This document shows positions 7,202 to 17,419 of a stretch of DNA of 40,031 nt, piece by piece. The stretch comes from Brevundimonas diminuta ATCC 11568 (lineage in GTDB: Bacteria; Pseudomonadota; Alphaproteobacteria; Caulobacterales; Caulobacteraceae): contig NZ_GL883086.1 of the NCBI RefSeq assembly GCF_000204035.1, positions 571,354 to 611,384 of the forward strand, read 5' to 3'. Positions within the stretch are counted from its first letter, which is position 1, and every line of letters begins with the position of its first letter. The notes under the pieces are model-generated. The model saw only the letters and a program-made list of their open reading frames with translations, was not told the DNA's origin and made no database searches. The position numbers and the translations under genes are program-made.

Positions 7202-7654
7202 TTAGGCCGCCAGAAGCATCTGGGCGTTTTCGAACGGCAGGCCTGAATCGTCCGTCGCTCGCCGCGATTGCTCGCGGAAGCCGAGGGCTTCGTAAAAGCG
7301 CATCGCCTGATCATTGTCCGTATAGACTTCCAGCATCAGCGTCCCTTTCAGTGAAAGGGCGTGCGCGACCAGCGCGCGTCCGATCCCGTGACCCTGTTGG
7401 TCGGGGGCGACGAACAGGCCGCCGATGAAGCTGTCGATCAGGCTGATGAAGCCGACGGGTCGGCCTCCACGGCAAGCGACCCAGGTTTCCGCGCTGGGCA
7501 GGTATTGGCTCTCGATCAGGCCCTGCTGTTCGAGCAGGCGGTCCTCGCCGATGAAGGCGTGGGCGAGAATCGAGGCTTGAAGCCAGATGTCCGACAGCGA
7601 GGCCGTGTCGGTCGAAGGGCTATAGGCACGAATGATCGTGTCCATGTGTGGCAT
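7202..7654 (-). CDS. GNAT-family N-acetyltransferase, YjaB-like
   Basis: A 150-residue single-domain GNAT that should transfer an acetyl group from acetyl-CoA to an amine. The acetyl-CoA loop is visible as GLFVAPDQQGHGIGRALVAHAL, and the C-terminal NDQAMRFYEALGFREQ is the typical beta5-alpha4 region. The overall pattern (SDIWLQASILAHAFI near the start, PSAETWVACRGGRPVGFISL in the middle, DDSGLPFENAQMLL at the end) resembles Escherichia coli YjaB. GGAAA about seven bases upstream supports ATG 7654. The substrate is unknown. The gene is convergent to queE and I see no functional link with it. Confidence 0.8.
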   Translation of the reverse strand: MPHMDTIIRAYSPSTDTASLSDIWLQASILAHAFIGEDRLLEQQGLIESQYLPSAETWVACRGGRPVGFISLIDSFIGGLFVAPDQQGHGIGRALVAHALSLKGTLMLEVYTDNDQAMRFYEALGFREQSRRATDDSGLPFENAQMLLAA

Positions 7655-7836
7655 GAGTTTTCCGCAGATAGATATGCAAACAGAGACTGCGCCCGATCAG
7701 GCGCAGGAAAATCCCGCGTGGGCGGGCCTAGTTGAGGGCTCTGCGCATAAATCTCCTTCTGCGAGCTGAGGCGGTTAGCAGGCGGCGGAGAGAGATTCAA
7801 TGGAGTGTCGGCGAAACGCCTTGAAGCGAAGGGGAC

Positions 7837-8100
7837 TTAGCAGTCCTTGCCCTGCCGCTGCCTTTGTTCGCAGCGGCGCTGTTCGCGTTCATACTCGCGT
7901 TGTTCGCGCTCGCGCTTGGCCTTTGTTTCTTCGTCCGAGGTTGTGACCGCGTCGAAACCTGCGCCGACGGCGGCACCCGTCACCTTGGCCGCGCCGCCGA
8001 CGACGGCGGCTCCTGCGCCGACGACGGCGCCTGCGACACAGCCCTGAAGCATCAAGGCGCCGGACAGACAGAAGGCGAGGGCGGTAAGGCGCTGGATCAT
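7837..8100 (-). CDS. Small glycine-zipper lipoprotein with charged tail
   Basis: An 87-residue predicted lipoprotein. Residues 1-20 form a signal peptide ending in a lipobox (LMLQG-C21), so Cys21 should be lipidated after signal peptidase II cleavage. A Gly/Ala-rich segment follows (AGAVVGAGAAVVGGAAKVTGAA), similar to glycine-zipper outer-membrane proteins. The tail is highly charged (KREREQREYEREQRRCEQR) and probably helical, ending in Cys. I start at ATG 8100 because the upstream in-frame extension would displace the signal peptide. The function is unknown. The gene lies downstream of the pirin gene but is separated from it by a terminator. Confidence 0.75.
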   Translation of the reverse strand: MIQRLTALAFCLSGALMLQGCVAGAVVGAGAAVVGGAAKVTGAAVGAGFDAVTTSDEETKAKREREQREYEREQRRCEQRQRQGKDC

Positions 8101-8148
8101 GACGACAGTCTGCCGCGCCGCCTGCCTTCTGTCAGCGCGCAAAAAGAA

Positions 8149-8174
8149 AGGGGGCGCTCTTTCGAACGCCCCCT
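8149..8174 (-). terminator. Intrinsic terminator of the pirin gene
   Basis: An 8-bp stem (8149-8156 and 8167-8174) with a 10-base loop is followed on the minus strand by ttcttttt. It lies 24 bases past the pirin stop codon. Confidence 0.8.
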
Positions 8175-8197
8175 GTGATCTTTCGATCAGCGTAGAC

Positions 8198-8893
8198 TTA
8201 CAGGCTGTCGACCATGACCAGTTCGGCATCCTGCTTGGCCATGATGGTGATGGTCGACTCGTCGACGATGCCGGCGCCGTCGCGAGCGTTCAGCGTGGTC
8301 CCGTTGACCTCGACTTGCCCGACTGCGGGGACCAGATAGGCGCGGCGACCGGCGGCCAGGTCATAGGAAAGGCTTTCGCCCGCCTTCAGCGTGGCAGCCA
8401 GGATCTTGGCGTCGGCGTTGATCGACAAGGCTTCGTCCGACGGATCGCCCGAGGCGACGACGGTGAAGCGGCCCGAGCGATCGTTCTTGGGAAACTCACG
8501 CTGGCCCCAGGACGGTTGAGCGCCCGGTTTGTCGGTCTCGATCCAGATCTGGAACAGGGTGGTCGTTTCATTCTCGAGATTGAACTCGGAGTGACGCACG
8601 CCTGTACCCGCGCTCATCACCTGAACGTCGCCCGCGCCTGTACGGCCCTTGTTGCCCATGGAGTCCTCGTGGGTGATGGCCCCGGTGCGGACGTAGGTGA
8701 TGATCTCCATGTCGGCGTGCGGGTGAGGCGGAAAGCCCGACCGGGCGCCGATTTCATCATCGTTCCAGACGCGCAGGCGGCCCCAGCCCATCCGCTTGGG
8801 ATCATAGTAGTTGGCGAACGAGAAGTGGTGTTTGGCGTTCAGCCAGCCGTGGTTGGCGCCGCCGAGGGTGTTGAAAGGTCTGACGTCGATCAT
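8198..8893 (-). CDS. Pirin-family bicupin (YhhW-like)
   Basis: A 231-residue pirin. The N-terminal cupin carries the metal-binding pattern of the family: HPHADMEIITYV (His-x-His), then the glutamate of GDVQVMSAGTGVRHSEFN with a further His. The C-terminal cupin is shorter and less conserved. Length and order match E. coli YhhW and other bacterial pirins, some of which have quercetin 2,3-dioxygenase activity in vitro; the physiological substrate is generally unknown. It is cytosolic, with no signal peptide. It lies 79 bases downstream of aroC on the same strand and has its own terminator. Confidence 0.9.
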   Translation of the reverse strand: MIDVRPFNTLGGANHGWLNAKHHFSFANYYDPKRMGWGRLRVWNDDEIGARSGFPPHPHADMEIITYVRTGAITHEDSMGNKGRTGAGDVQVMSAGTGVRHSEFNLENETTTLFQIWIETDKPGAQPSWGQREFPKNDRSGRFTVVASGDPSDEALSINADAKILAATLKAGESLSYDLAAGRRAYLVPAVGQVEVNGTTLNARDGAGIVDESTITIMAKQDAELVMVDSL

Positions 8894-8972
8894 GGTTCGG
8901 TCTCCGAGAAATGCTTGAAACCTAGATAGGATCGCGCGCCCTTATTCGCAACTGTTATTGTTCCTGATGGCC

Positions 8973-10058
8973 TCAGCCCATCTGAGCTCGGTGGCGCAGC
9001 ATGGCGTCGGCCAGGACGATGGCGGCCATGGCCTCGACCACCGGGACGCCGCGCAGGGCGACGCAGGGGTCATGACGTCCCTTGGTGCGCAGGTCGACCT
9101 CATCGCCGTCGCGGTTGATCGTCTGGCGCAGAGTCAGGATTGAGGAGGTCGGCTTGAACGCCACGCGCGCCGTCAGCGGCTGGCCGGTGGAGATGCCCCC
9201 AAGGACGCCGCCCGCCTTGTTCGACAGGAAGACAGGCTGGCCGTCGTCGCCCAGCCGCATTTCGTCAGCGTTATCCTCGCCCGACAGTTCGGCGGCGCCG
9301 AAGCCCGCGCCGATCTCGACGCCCTTCACGGCGTTGATGGACATCAGGCCCGCGGCGAGTTCCGCATCCAGCTTGGCGTAGAGGGGCGCGCCCCATCCGG
9401 CCGGGACGCCCGTGACTTCCAGCGCGACGACGGCTCCGATGGACGAGCCCGCCTTGCGCACGCCGTCCAGATACCGCTCCCACACAGGCACGACCTCGGT
9501 CGAGGCGGCGAACAGGGCGTTGTCGTAGACGGCGTCGAAGTCGACCGCCTCATCTGGGATTCTGTGCGGGCCCAGTTGGACCACGCCTGCGCGAATCCGC
9601 ACATCCGGGCCAAGGGCTTTGCGGGCCACCGCGCCCGCCGCTACGCGACTGGCCGTCTCGCGCGCCGATGACCGGCCGCCTCCGCGATGATCGCGCACGC
9701 CGTATTTGGCCTGATAGGCGTAATCGGCGTGGCCTGGACGGAAGGCGCGGGCGATCTCGCCGTAATCCTTGGATCGCTGGTCGGTGTTCTCGATCATCAG
9801 GCTGATCGGGGTTCCGGTCGTGACCGGGCCGTCGCCGTCATCATAGACGCCTGACAGGATACGGACCTGATCGGCCTCCTGTCGCTGAGTGACGAAGCGG
9901 CTGCCGCCGGGCTTGCGCAAATCCAGCCAGGGCTGGATATCGGCTTCAGTTAGCGGGATCAACGGCGGACAGCCGTCGACGACGCAGCCGATGGCGGGGC
10001 CGTGGCTTTCGCCCCAGGTGGTGACGCGGAACAGGTGGCCGAAGGTGTTGTGCGACAT
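8973..10058 (-). CDS. aroC: Chorismate synthase
   Basis: A 361-residue enzyme for the last shikimate-pathway step: 5-enolpyruvylshikimate-3-phosphate to chorismate, using reduced FMN. The N-terminal signature [20 protein letters not shown], the middle [15 protein letters not shown] and [14 protein letters not shown], and the C-terminal [18 protein letters not shown] are diagnostic. Length is normal for the family and ATG 10058 is unambiguous. The gene lies 11 bases downstream of the DnaJ-like gene on the same strand, so they probably share a transcript. No other aromatic-pathway gene is nearby. Confidence 0.97.
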   Translation of the reverse strand: MSHNTFGHLFRVTTWGESHGPAIGCVVDGCPPLIPLTEADIQPWLDLRKPGGSRFVTQRQEADQVRILSGVYDDGDGPVTTGTPISLMIENTDQRSKDYGEIARAFRPGHADYAYQAKYGVRDHRGGGRSSARETASRVAAGAVARKALGPDVRIRAGVVQLGPHRIPDEAVDFDAVYDNALFAASTEVVPVWERYLDGVRKAGSSIGAVVALEVTGVPAGWGAPLYAKLDAELAAGLMSINAVKGVEIGAGFGAAELSGEDNADEMRLGDDGQPVFLSNKAGGVLGGISTGQPLTARVAFKPTSSILTLRQTINRDGDEVDLRTKGRHDPCVALRGVPVVEAMAAIVLADAMLRHRAQMG

Positions 10059-10069
10059 GATGGCGAGGC

Positions 10070-10801
10070 TTAAGCCGCCATCCGCTCCGGCGTCCAGACC
10101 CGAGTGAAGCGAAGCAGCATATCCTCGGCGGCCGAAGGCAGGTCGTCAGAAGGAACCAGCTTGACGAACAGGTCGCCGGCGGCCCGCTTGCCCCGCGCGG
10201 GCAGGCCGAGGCCGGGAAGGCGCAGTCGCACCGGTTCGACCATGTCCGGCACCAGCCAGGCGGCTTGTGGTCCGGCGTGCGTGTCGATCTCGATCCGTCC
10301 GCCGTCCCGCATCAGACGCGGCGCGATGGGCCAATCCATGAAGAGATCCGCTCCCAGAACGGACAAGCCGTCGGCCGGTCGGATCAAGACGCGCAGCAGG
10401 GCAGGGCGGCCTTTCAGGCGAATGCGGTCGGCGGTCCTCACGCCTGGAGGAACGTGGATCAGCAGGCTCCGTCCCCAGGCATTGACGATCACGCTGCCTC
10501 CGGTGAGCGCCTGCATCGGCGTCAGCACGATCAGGGGCGGCGGAGGAGAGGCGGTGCGCGCAGTGTGGACGCCTGGAGCCCCGGAATCTCTGCGTGGTGC
10601 AGGCAGGGCGCGCGTTTCGGTTTGCAACAGGCGATAGGCGGCGATCACGCGCCGGAACCGTTCGGCGTCGCCGCCGGGCTGATCCGGGCGAGAGGCCTTG
10701 ATCGCGATGCGGAAGGCGGCCGCCAGAGCCTGCGGCCCTGCGGGGCCGTTGAGGCCGAGCAGGCGCCGAGCGTCCATGAAGGAGAGGCTGTCTGCGCGCA
10801 T
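10070..10801 (-). CDS. DnaJ-like protein with altered HPD motif
   Basis: A protein of about 243 residues from ATG 10801 (a GTG seven codons upstream at 10822 is the alternative). Residues ~8-60 align with a J-domain ([14 protein letters not shown]...[16 protein letters not shown]...[13 protein letters not shown]), but the invariant HPD that stimulates DnaK is RPD. The zinc-finger and Gly/Phe regions of DnaJ are absent. The remaining ~160 residues resemble DnaJ C-terminal client-binding domains: [33 protein letters not shown] is characteristic, and DLFVKL comes near the end. A substrate-binding protein that no longer activates DnaK is one reading. It is probably co-transcribed with aroC. Confidence 0.8.
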   Translation of the reverse strand: MRADSLSFMDARRLLGLNGPAGPQALAAAFRIAIKASRPDQPGGDAERFRRVIAAYRLLQTETRALPAPRRDSGAPGVHTARTASPPPPLIVLTPMQALTGGSVIVNAWGRSLLIHVPPGVRTADRIRLKGRPALLRVLIRPADGLSVLGADLFMDWPIAPRLMRDGGRIEIDTHAGPQAAWLVPDMVEPVRLRLPGLGLPARGKRAAGDLFVKLVPSDDLPSAAEDMLLRFTRVWTPERMAA

Positions 10802-10904
10802 GGCGGCCACTGTGCGGGCCACATGGTCAAGACAGGGTTAACCTTATTTGCAAAGCTGACGCAGGATTGAACGAACGCCATGTGACGCGAACCGCGAGCG
10901 GGAC

Positions 10905-10910
10905 TATAGG
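10905..10910 (+). promoter_or_regulatory. Candidate -10 element giving a leaderless pdxH mRNA
   Basis: TATAGG ends six bases before the pdxH ATG, which would place transcription initiation at or next to the start codon. The -35 candidate TGTGAC 18 bases upstream is weak. Confidence 0.3.
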
Positions 10911-10916
10911 TCCAGC

Positions 10917-11585
10917 ATGACCCAGTCAGCGATCCCCCCCAGCCCGTCTCGCGAAGACTATGCCGCCCAGCTCGAGGCGAACGCGGATGAAAGCCTGTTC
11001 GACCGGGACGAGCCTATCGCCCTGTTCGTGGAGTGGCTGGAGGATGCGCGAGCATCAGAACCCAACGACCCCAACGCGATGGCCCTGGCTACGGTCGATG
11101 TCGACGGTCATCCTGACGTGCGGATGGTGTTGCTGAAGGATGTCGATACGCGGGGCTTCACCTTCTTCTCCAATCAGGAAAGCGCCAAGGGCGGTCAATT
11201 GTGGTCCAGCCCCAGCGCCGCCCTGCTGTTCCACTGGAAAAGCCTGCGCCGCCAGGTGCGTGTTCGCGGCTCGGTAGAGCCGGTCAGCGTGGAAGAGGCC
11301 GACGCCTATTTCGCCAGCCGGGCGCGCGAAAGCCGAATCGGCGCCTGGGTGTCGGATCAGTCGCGCCCTCTGGCGGACCGGGCGACGCTGGAACGGCGGG
11401 TGACGGAACAGACCGCGCGCTTTGACGGTCAGGAGGTGCCTCGCCCGGATCGCTGGACCGGCTGGCGGGTCAAGCCCGTACAGATCGAGTTTTGGCGCGA
11501 TCGTCCTTTCCGCCTGCACGACCGCCTGCGCTTTGATCGGGCGATGGAAGATCAGCCCTGGCGCCGCAGTCGTCTGTGGCCCTAG
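10917..11585 (+). CDS. pdxH: Pyridoxamine 5'-phosphate oxidase
   Basis: A 222-residue FMN enzyme that oxidises pyridoxamine or pyridoxine phosphate to pyridoxal phosphate. Typical features are [27 protein letters not shown], the FMN and phosphate contacts in [33 protein letters not shown], and the C-terminal family signature ending in RLRFDR...WRRSRLWP. There is no Shine-Dalgarno. A TATAGG element ends six bases before the ATG, so the mRNA may be leaderless. It is divergent from the DnaJ-like gene and convergent with the TetR gene. Confidence 0.97.
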   Translation: MTQSAIPPSPSREDYAAQLEANADESLFDRDEPIALFVEWLEDARASEPNDPNAMALATVDVDGHPDVRMVLLKDVDTRGFTFFSNQESAKGGQLWSSPSAALLFHWKSLRRQVRVRGSVEPVSVEEADAYFASRARESRIGAWVSDQSRPLADRATLERRVTEQTARFDGQEVPRPDRWTGWRVKPVQIEFWRDRPFRLHDRLRFDRAMEDQPWRRSRLWP

Positions 11586-11601
11586 GCGGTTTTGAAGCGG
11601 C

Positions 11602-12216
11602 TCAGGCGGCGTAGCGGGCCAGAAAGGTCTCCACGGCGTCTTCGGCGATGGCGGCGGGAGATCGGGTAGGCAGAACCTGGTCCCCGGTCACTGTCGGCAC
11701 AAAGAACAGTGGGTGCTCCACCATGCCCATCAACTGGCTGGCGGCCCACGAAGGCTTGTGGAGATTCAACTCGCCCTTGGCGGCCATTTCGGCCAGGGCC
11801 GAGACCAGTACTGTGCCGAAGTCGTGCTTGGCTTGCTCATAAAAGGTGGTCGCCAAGCTCTCGAAGCGGCGCCGCTCGGTCATAACCAGGCGAAAGATGG
11901 CCCTGACGAACGGGTCGCTGATGAAGTCGGCGTAAGCGGTCAGGAAGCTGTTCAATCTCGGCTGCGCCGGGCCGCTGCAGGTTTTCACCTTGGCCATGCG
12001 TTCAGCGAAATCGGCGGATGCTTCATCGATCACCGCCGCGAACAGCGCCGCCTTGTTTTCGAACATGGCGTAGAGGGTCGCCGTCGATACGCCCGCTTCG
12101 CGGGCGATCGGCTCCATCTTGGTGCCGGCGTAGCCTTCTTCGACAAAGTGCAGACGAGCCTGGCGCACAAGGGCGTCGCGTCGAGGGTCGTCGAGGACAT
12201 GGACCGAGACGGTCAT
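11602..12216 (-). CDS. TetR-family transcriptional regulator
   Basis: A 204-residue regulator. The N-terminal ~50 residues carry the TetR helix-turn-helix: RRDALVRQARLHFVEEGYAGTKMEPIAREAGVSTATLYAMFENKAALFAAVID (conserved G-x-T, AGVS and T-LY-F-NK-L). The remaining all-helical part (residues 60-204) is the ligand-binding and dimerisation domain. The AcrR-like C-terminal type (FRLVMTERRRFESLATTFYE) is common in such proteins. The effector and targets are unknown. Nothing is divergently transcribed from its start, since the uridine kinase gene upstream runs the same way, so autoregulation or distant targets are likely. Confidence 0.92.
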   Translation of the reverse strand: MTVSVHVLDDPRRDALVRQARLHFVEEGYAGTKMEPIAREAGVSTATLYAMFENKAALFAAVIDEASADFAERMAKVKTCSGPAQPRLNSFLTAYADFISDPFVRAIFRLVMTERRRFESLATTFYEQAKHDFGTVLVSALAEMAAKGELNLHKPSWAASQLMGMVEHPLFFVPTVTGDQVLPTRSPAAIAEDAVETFLARYAA

Positions 12217-12303
12217 CGGATTGTCACCAGCCGTTAGACGGTGATATTGCCTTTAATTTGCCACGATTGCAACGATCACGGTTAATACGCTCAACGAGGC
12301 CCG

Positions 12304-12948
12304 TTACTTCAGCCAGGGCTCGAGCAGAGGGTGAGCCAGCACGGGCGCGGCCAGACGCACGACGGCCTGAGGGTCTTCCAGACGTACGGCGGCGGTGGCG
12401 TCTGCGACAATGAAATCGGCATGAACCCGCGAGGGTTCCGTCAGGCGTTCGTGACCGGGGCGGACGGTGGCGAGGTACTGATGGATGACCGATTCCGCCG
12501 TTCGTCCACGCTCCGTCTGGTCGCGCAGCAGCCGGCGAATGAAGCGGATATCCGCCGGGGTGTCGACGAAAACGCGAATGTCGAACAGGGCGGTCAGGGC
12601 CGGCGTGCACAACAGGTGCGTGCCTTCGACGACGACGACCTGGGCGGCCGGCACCGGTTCGCCGCCCGGTTCGCGTCCATGATGGATGAAGGAGTAGAGG
12701 GGGGCGGTCACGCTGCGCCCGGCCTTGAGGTCGGTCAGATCGGAAATCAGCAGATCGTGATCGCGAGCGGCGACATCGTCAAAGTCATGCGTCGCGGCGT
12801 CAAAGCCCGGCACGGACGCCGCGTCCAGATAGTAGGAATCCTCGCGCAACAGCGCGGCGACGCCCTCCGGCAGCGAGGAAATCAGGGCTTCGGCCAGGGT
12901 GCTCTTGCCGGAGCCCGAGCCGCCGGTGATGGCGATCAGTATGGTCAT
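12304..12948 (-). CDS. Uridine kinase-like P-loop kinase
   Basis: A 214-residue P-loop kinase of the uridine kinase/phosphoribulokinase group. It begins almost at once with strand MTILIAIT and Walker A GGSGSGKST. It continues with REDSYYLD, FDAATHDFDD, a Walker-B-like VVVVEGTHLL and a lid region rich in Arg (RFIRRLLRDQTERGRT). These match uridine/cytidine kinases, which make UMP or CMP in pyrimidine salvage; another nucleoside or vitamin substrate is possible. I prefer ATG 12948; GTG 12963 would add five residues. It is divergent from the acyl-CoA ligase gene. Confidence 0.82.
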   Translation of the reverse strand: MTILIAITGGSGSGKSTLAEALISSLPEGVAALLREDSYYLDAASVPGFDAATHDFDDVAARDHDLLISDLTDLKAGRSVTAPLYSFIHHGREPGGEPVPAAQVVVVEGTHLLCTPALTALFDIRVFVDTPADIRFIRRLLRDQTERGRTAESVIHQYLATVRPGHERLTEPSRVHADFIVADATAAVRLEDPQAVVRLAAPVLAHPLLEPWLK

Positions 12949-13121
12949 GGGCGGCTCATTCACCCGGATGCAGCCGGATGCAAGCCTTGATCGCGCGCTG
13001 AAACGGCGATCTGTCGCGGCCTGCCTTCCCTTGCGTCACGTTGCTTGTCGCTGTTCACCTGTCTTAGCGTGGGCGCAAGCGCCGCTTTCAACCAAGGCGC
13101 ATAGACGAGGGAAGACGCCGA

Positions 13122-14753
<1,632 letters not shown>

Positions 14754-14770
14754 CAGCGACGGAGGACGCC

Positions 14771-15451
14771 ATGTCGACCACATGCCCCAAGGGCCAGTCT
14801 CTGGCCGTGATGTTGCTGCTCGTTGCGCTTTTGGCGCCGACGTTGTTGCTGGTCGCGGTCTGCGGCGCGCGGGTGGGCGTGTGGAGCGCTGATTTCAGTC
14901 TGGGCGTGCTGGCCCTGAAAGCGGGGCGGGTGCTGGCCTATCTGGGCTTGGCGGCCGCCCTGACCGCCTGCCTGATGGCGTTTCGCGAGCGTCGACTGTT
15001 GGGGATTGCGGGAGCGGCCCTGGCGATCGCGGGCGTGACCCTGGGCGGCTATCTGGTTCAGGAGCGCCGTTTCACCGATGCTCCGCGCGATGTGGCGACC
15101 GATCCATCGGAGCCGCCGGCCTTCGCGCGTATTCTGGCGGCGGAACGGCGCCTTGCGGGCGTGCCCGAAACTCGGCCTCAGGCGTGTGAAGGATTGAGTC
15201 CCGCGCCGACCCAGGTCGCGCCGGAGACCGCCGCCTGGGCGCTCGAAAAGGCGGGGTTCACGGTTCTGGGCACGGCGCCTTTCCGTGTGGACGGGCGCAA
15301 GGAAGGCGCGTGGTTCGGCGTGACCCATGACGTCACTGTCCGAATCCGTCCTGGCCGCACCGACGTTCGCGTCGCCGGGCGCGACAGCCTTCAGGTCGGG
15401 GATGAGGCTTGTCGTCTCGCCAAGGCCGTCGTCGCAGAGCTGACGCCTTAG
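14771..15451 (+). CDS. DUF1499-like membrane protein
   Basis: A 226-residue protein with three likely transmembrane helices in the first ~100 residues (about 11-31, 44-68 and 78-96). A periplasmic or cytosolic C-terminal domain follows, with the DUF1499 pattern: FTVLGTAPFRVDGRKEGAWFGVTHDVTVRI, then TDVRVAGRDSLQVGDEACRLAK. The function of the family is unknown. It starts 17 bases after the acyl-CoA ligase and is probably on its transcript. Its TAG stop overlaps the TAA of the convergent MBL gene by four bases (TTAG). Confidence 0.8.
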   Translation: MSTTCPKGQSLAVMLLLVALLAPTLLLVAVCGARVGVWSADFSLGVLALKAGRVLAYLGLAAALTACLMAFRERRLLGIAGAALAIAGVTLGGYLVQERRFTDAPRDVATDPSEPPAFARILAAERRLAGVPETRPQACEGLSPAPTQVAPETAAWALEKAGFTVLGTAPFRVDGRKEGAWFGVTHDVTVRIRPGRTDVRVAGRDSLQVGDEACRLAKAVVAELTP

Positions 15452-16368
15452 AGGGCTGGATCGGTCAGTCGCCAACTCGCGGCCATCTCTGGCTGAGGGG
15501 ATGCCTGGACGCGTCCCTCTTTCGCCAGCTTGATCAGATGGGCGAGCACAGAAAGGCTGGCGGCGGGCCACAGTCGCGGATCGACGGCGGCGTATAGCGT
15601 GGGCACCATGTCCGCGATCATCTGGTCGCCTGACGCGAGCCGAGCCATGATCTGGGCCTCACGCTCCAGCCTGTGGTCGCGATAGGCCTTCAGGAAGGGA
15701 GCGACCTGGGTGATCGCCGGGCCGTGCGTCGGCCATATCGTCGAGAAACCGCGCGCCAGGACGGCGTCCAGGCTGTTCATGTAGTCGGCCATATCGCCGT
15801 CCGGCGGAGCCACCACTGTGGTCGACCAACCCATCACATGATCGCCGCTGAACAGGGCGTTCTCCTGTCGCAGCACGAAGGCCATATGGTTGGAGGCGTG
15901 CCCAGGCGTGGCCATGGCTTCCAGCGTCCACCCGTCGCCCTCGATCCATTCGCCTCCGGCTAGGAGCACGTCAGGGCGGAAGTCGTAGTCTTCATTCTCG
16001 TCCAAGCCGCTGCCGGAACCGGAGATCGTCGGCATGGGCAGTTGTCCCGCAAGGATCGGCGGTTCGCCCACTGCCTCGGCGAATGGGCGAGCGAGCGGAG
16101 CGTGATCACGGTGAGTGTGCGTGACCAGCACATGGCTGACTTTGCGACCCGCAACGGCGCTCAGCAGGCTGTTTAGGTGTGAGGCGTCGAGGGGGCCCGG
16201 ATCGATGACGGCCACCTCTGCACCTGGGCAGTCCCTGCCGATGATGTAGGTGCCCGTCCCCGTGAAAGTGAACGGTCCCGGATTGTCCGCAATCACGCGC
16301 TGGATCAGAGACGAGACTTGGTCACTTCGTCCGTAGCTGAAATCGAATTGGCGAACGTAGGGGATCAT
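15448..16368 (-). CDS. MBL-fold metallo-hydrolase, LACTB2/glyoxalase-like
   Basis: A 306-residue metallo-beta-lactamase-fold hydrolase. Metal ligands are in THTHRDHAPL (HxHxDH), TPGHASNHMAF, LFSGDHVMG and WPTHGPAI. A C-terminal winged-helix-like region follows (AVDPRLWPAASLSVLAHLIKLAKEGRV), as in LACTB2-type proteins. These act on thioesters, RNA or lactone-like substrates, so the reaction cannot be named. It starts at ATG 16368. The region upstream (16369-16614) is unusually long for this window and contains a 15-base C run. Confidence 0.88.
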   Translation of the reverse strand: MIPYVRQFDFSYGRSDQVSSLIQRVIADNPGPFTFTGTGTYIIGRDCPGAEVAVIDPGPLDASHLNSLLSAVAGRKVSHVLVTHTHRDHAPLARPFAEAVGEPPILAGQLPMPTISGSGSGLDENEDYDFRPDVLLAGGEWIEGDGWTLEAMATPGHASNHMAFVLRQENALFSGDHVMGWSTTVVAPPDGDMADYMNSLDAVLARGFSTIWPTHGPAITQVAPFLKAYRDHRLEREAQIMARLASGDQMIADMVPTLYAAVDPRLWPAASLSVLAHLIKLAKEGRVQASPQPEMAASWRLTDPAL

Positions 16369-16461
16369 GGTCTTCCTCTTAGAGAGGCCGTTTGCTGAGA
16401 TCGTAGGGGGCTTTCACTACCCATCCTCGCAGGGTTCCGCATTCGCTCCCTTCAGGCCTTG

Positions 16462-16476
16462 CCCCCCCCCCCCCCC
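16462..16476. repeat. Poly-C homopolymer tract (15 bases)
   Basis: Fifteen consecutive C bases in the 246-base intergenic region between the MBL hydrolase and the secreted hypothetical gene; GGTCCCGG follows. The tract is about 94 bases upstream of the MBL start, read on the minus strand as G15. Runs of this length mutate by slippage and are also prone to sequencing error. Apart from this tract I see nothing else clear in 16369-16614. Confidence 0.9.
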
Positions 16477-16614
16477 GGTCCCGGTGGAACCAAGCCTTCG
16501 TGATCCGGATGACTGTGGAGTGTCAGTCTCAGCCCTAATGCGGCGCTATGTCGCCAGTATACAGCTTTGCTTGGGGCGAAACTCAGATGTCTGCTGTGGT
16601 GCTGAAAAGTGATG

Positions 16615-17157
16615 TCATTGTCTTCTCACTCTAATGGCGCGGGCGTGGCCCACATTCAGCATATAGCTCCCAAAAGCTGCGCGACGGATCCGCACCTGGG
16701 CGCCAGTTTGAGCGCGAAGGTGGGGCGATTCATTGTCGACTTGTCTCCATTCGCTTCCATCTGCGAGTTGAAAAACCCAGCGTCCGCCACTGTCGCGCGT
16801 TAGACGTATCAGCGTGGATTCAATCGCTGAAATTTCTTCTTCCTGATCGTTTCCGCCGAAGAAGGGTGGGAAGGCCCCGCTGAAGCCGAAGAGTTTGCGG
16901 CGTGCTTCGTGAACCTGTGCGCGATTGATGATGGTCAGCTCTCCGCGTTCATGACTTTGAACTAGGAGGTGTGCTGCGCGATCCATGCACGCAAGGCGAA
17001 GCGTGCTTTCGGCGATCAATCTGCAGGCTGTGATTTCAGCGACGGGATCTAGCTGCTCTTGAGGGCGGCCGTGCCCCGTCTCTGGAAAAATGAGCATAAA
17101 CGTTGCAGCCATACCGCAGATTTTTAGAGCCGAGTTTGCCGATGTGAGGGAGCTCAT
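16615..17157 (-). CDS. Secreted hypothetical protein
   Basis: A 180-residue protein that I cannot name. Residues ~1-30 resemble a signal peptide (ALKICGMAATFMLIFPETGHG). Residues ~35-75 are a helical stretch with Cys residues. A central segment reads EARRKLFGFSGAFPPFFGGNDQEEEISAIESTLI, followed by a beta-rich domain (GGRWVFQLADGSEWRQVD ... GAQVRIRRAAFGSYMLNV). That second half, with repeated W/F-x-L-DGS-x-W, looks like a small beta-barrel seen in uncharacterised alphaproteobacterial proteins. Codon third positions are less GC-biased than in most neighbours. It is divergent from the TonB-dependent receptor across 262 bases, so it may share control with it. Confidence 0.65.
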   Translation of the reverse strand: MSSLTSANSALKICGMAATFMLIFPETGHGRPQEQLDPVAEITACRLIAESTLRLACMDRAAHLLVQSHERGELTIINRAQVHEARRKLFGFSGAFPPFFGGNDQEEEISAIESTLIRLTRDSGGRWVFQLADGSEWRQVDNESPHLRAQTGAQVRIRRAAFGSYMLNVGHARAIRVRRQ

Positions 17158-17271
17158 CGAATGATCCTTCTGGTCAATAATGTGTCTGTTTTCGAAAGTT
17201 TATGTTCGTGAGATAAATTGGCGTGGCGATTTTGCGACATTGATAGGGCGGAGTTGTTGTGAAGCGGTAAT

Positions 17272-17283
17272 AATTCTAGAATT
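17272..17283. promoter_or_regulatory. 12-bp palindrome between divergent genes
   Basis: AATTCTAGAATT is a perfect 12-base palindrome in the AT-rich part of the intergenic region between the secreted hypothetical gene and the TonB-dependent receptor. It lies about 137 bases before the receptor start. A dimeric regulator site is possible; no family assignment is made. Confidence 0.3.
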
Positions 17284-17419
17284 CGCGTCATTGCGGCGGT
17301 TATGAAAGTTCCAGTCATTCGTTCCGAATCTCCTGAACGGGGGGAGGAGTGAAGCGGCCGCGCGGGCAGATGGCGGGAATGCGTCGTTGGGGGCCTAGCG
17401 CAACACAGGAGGATTTATC

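Noticed and set aside
7655-7836. Small leader peptide or attenuator upstream of the YjaB-like GNAT gene
   Set aside because: Two short 5-bp stems occur, but there is no peptide with a ribosome site or biased codons; nothing else clear is in this stretch.
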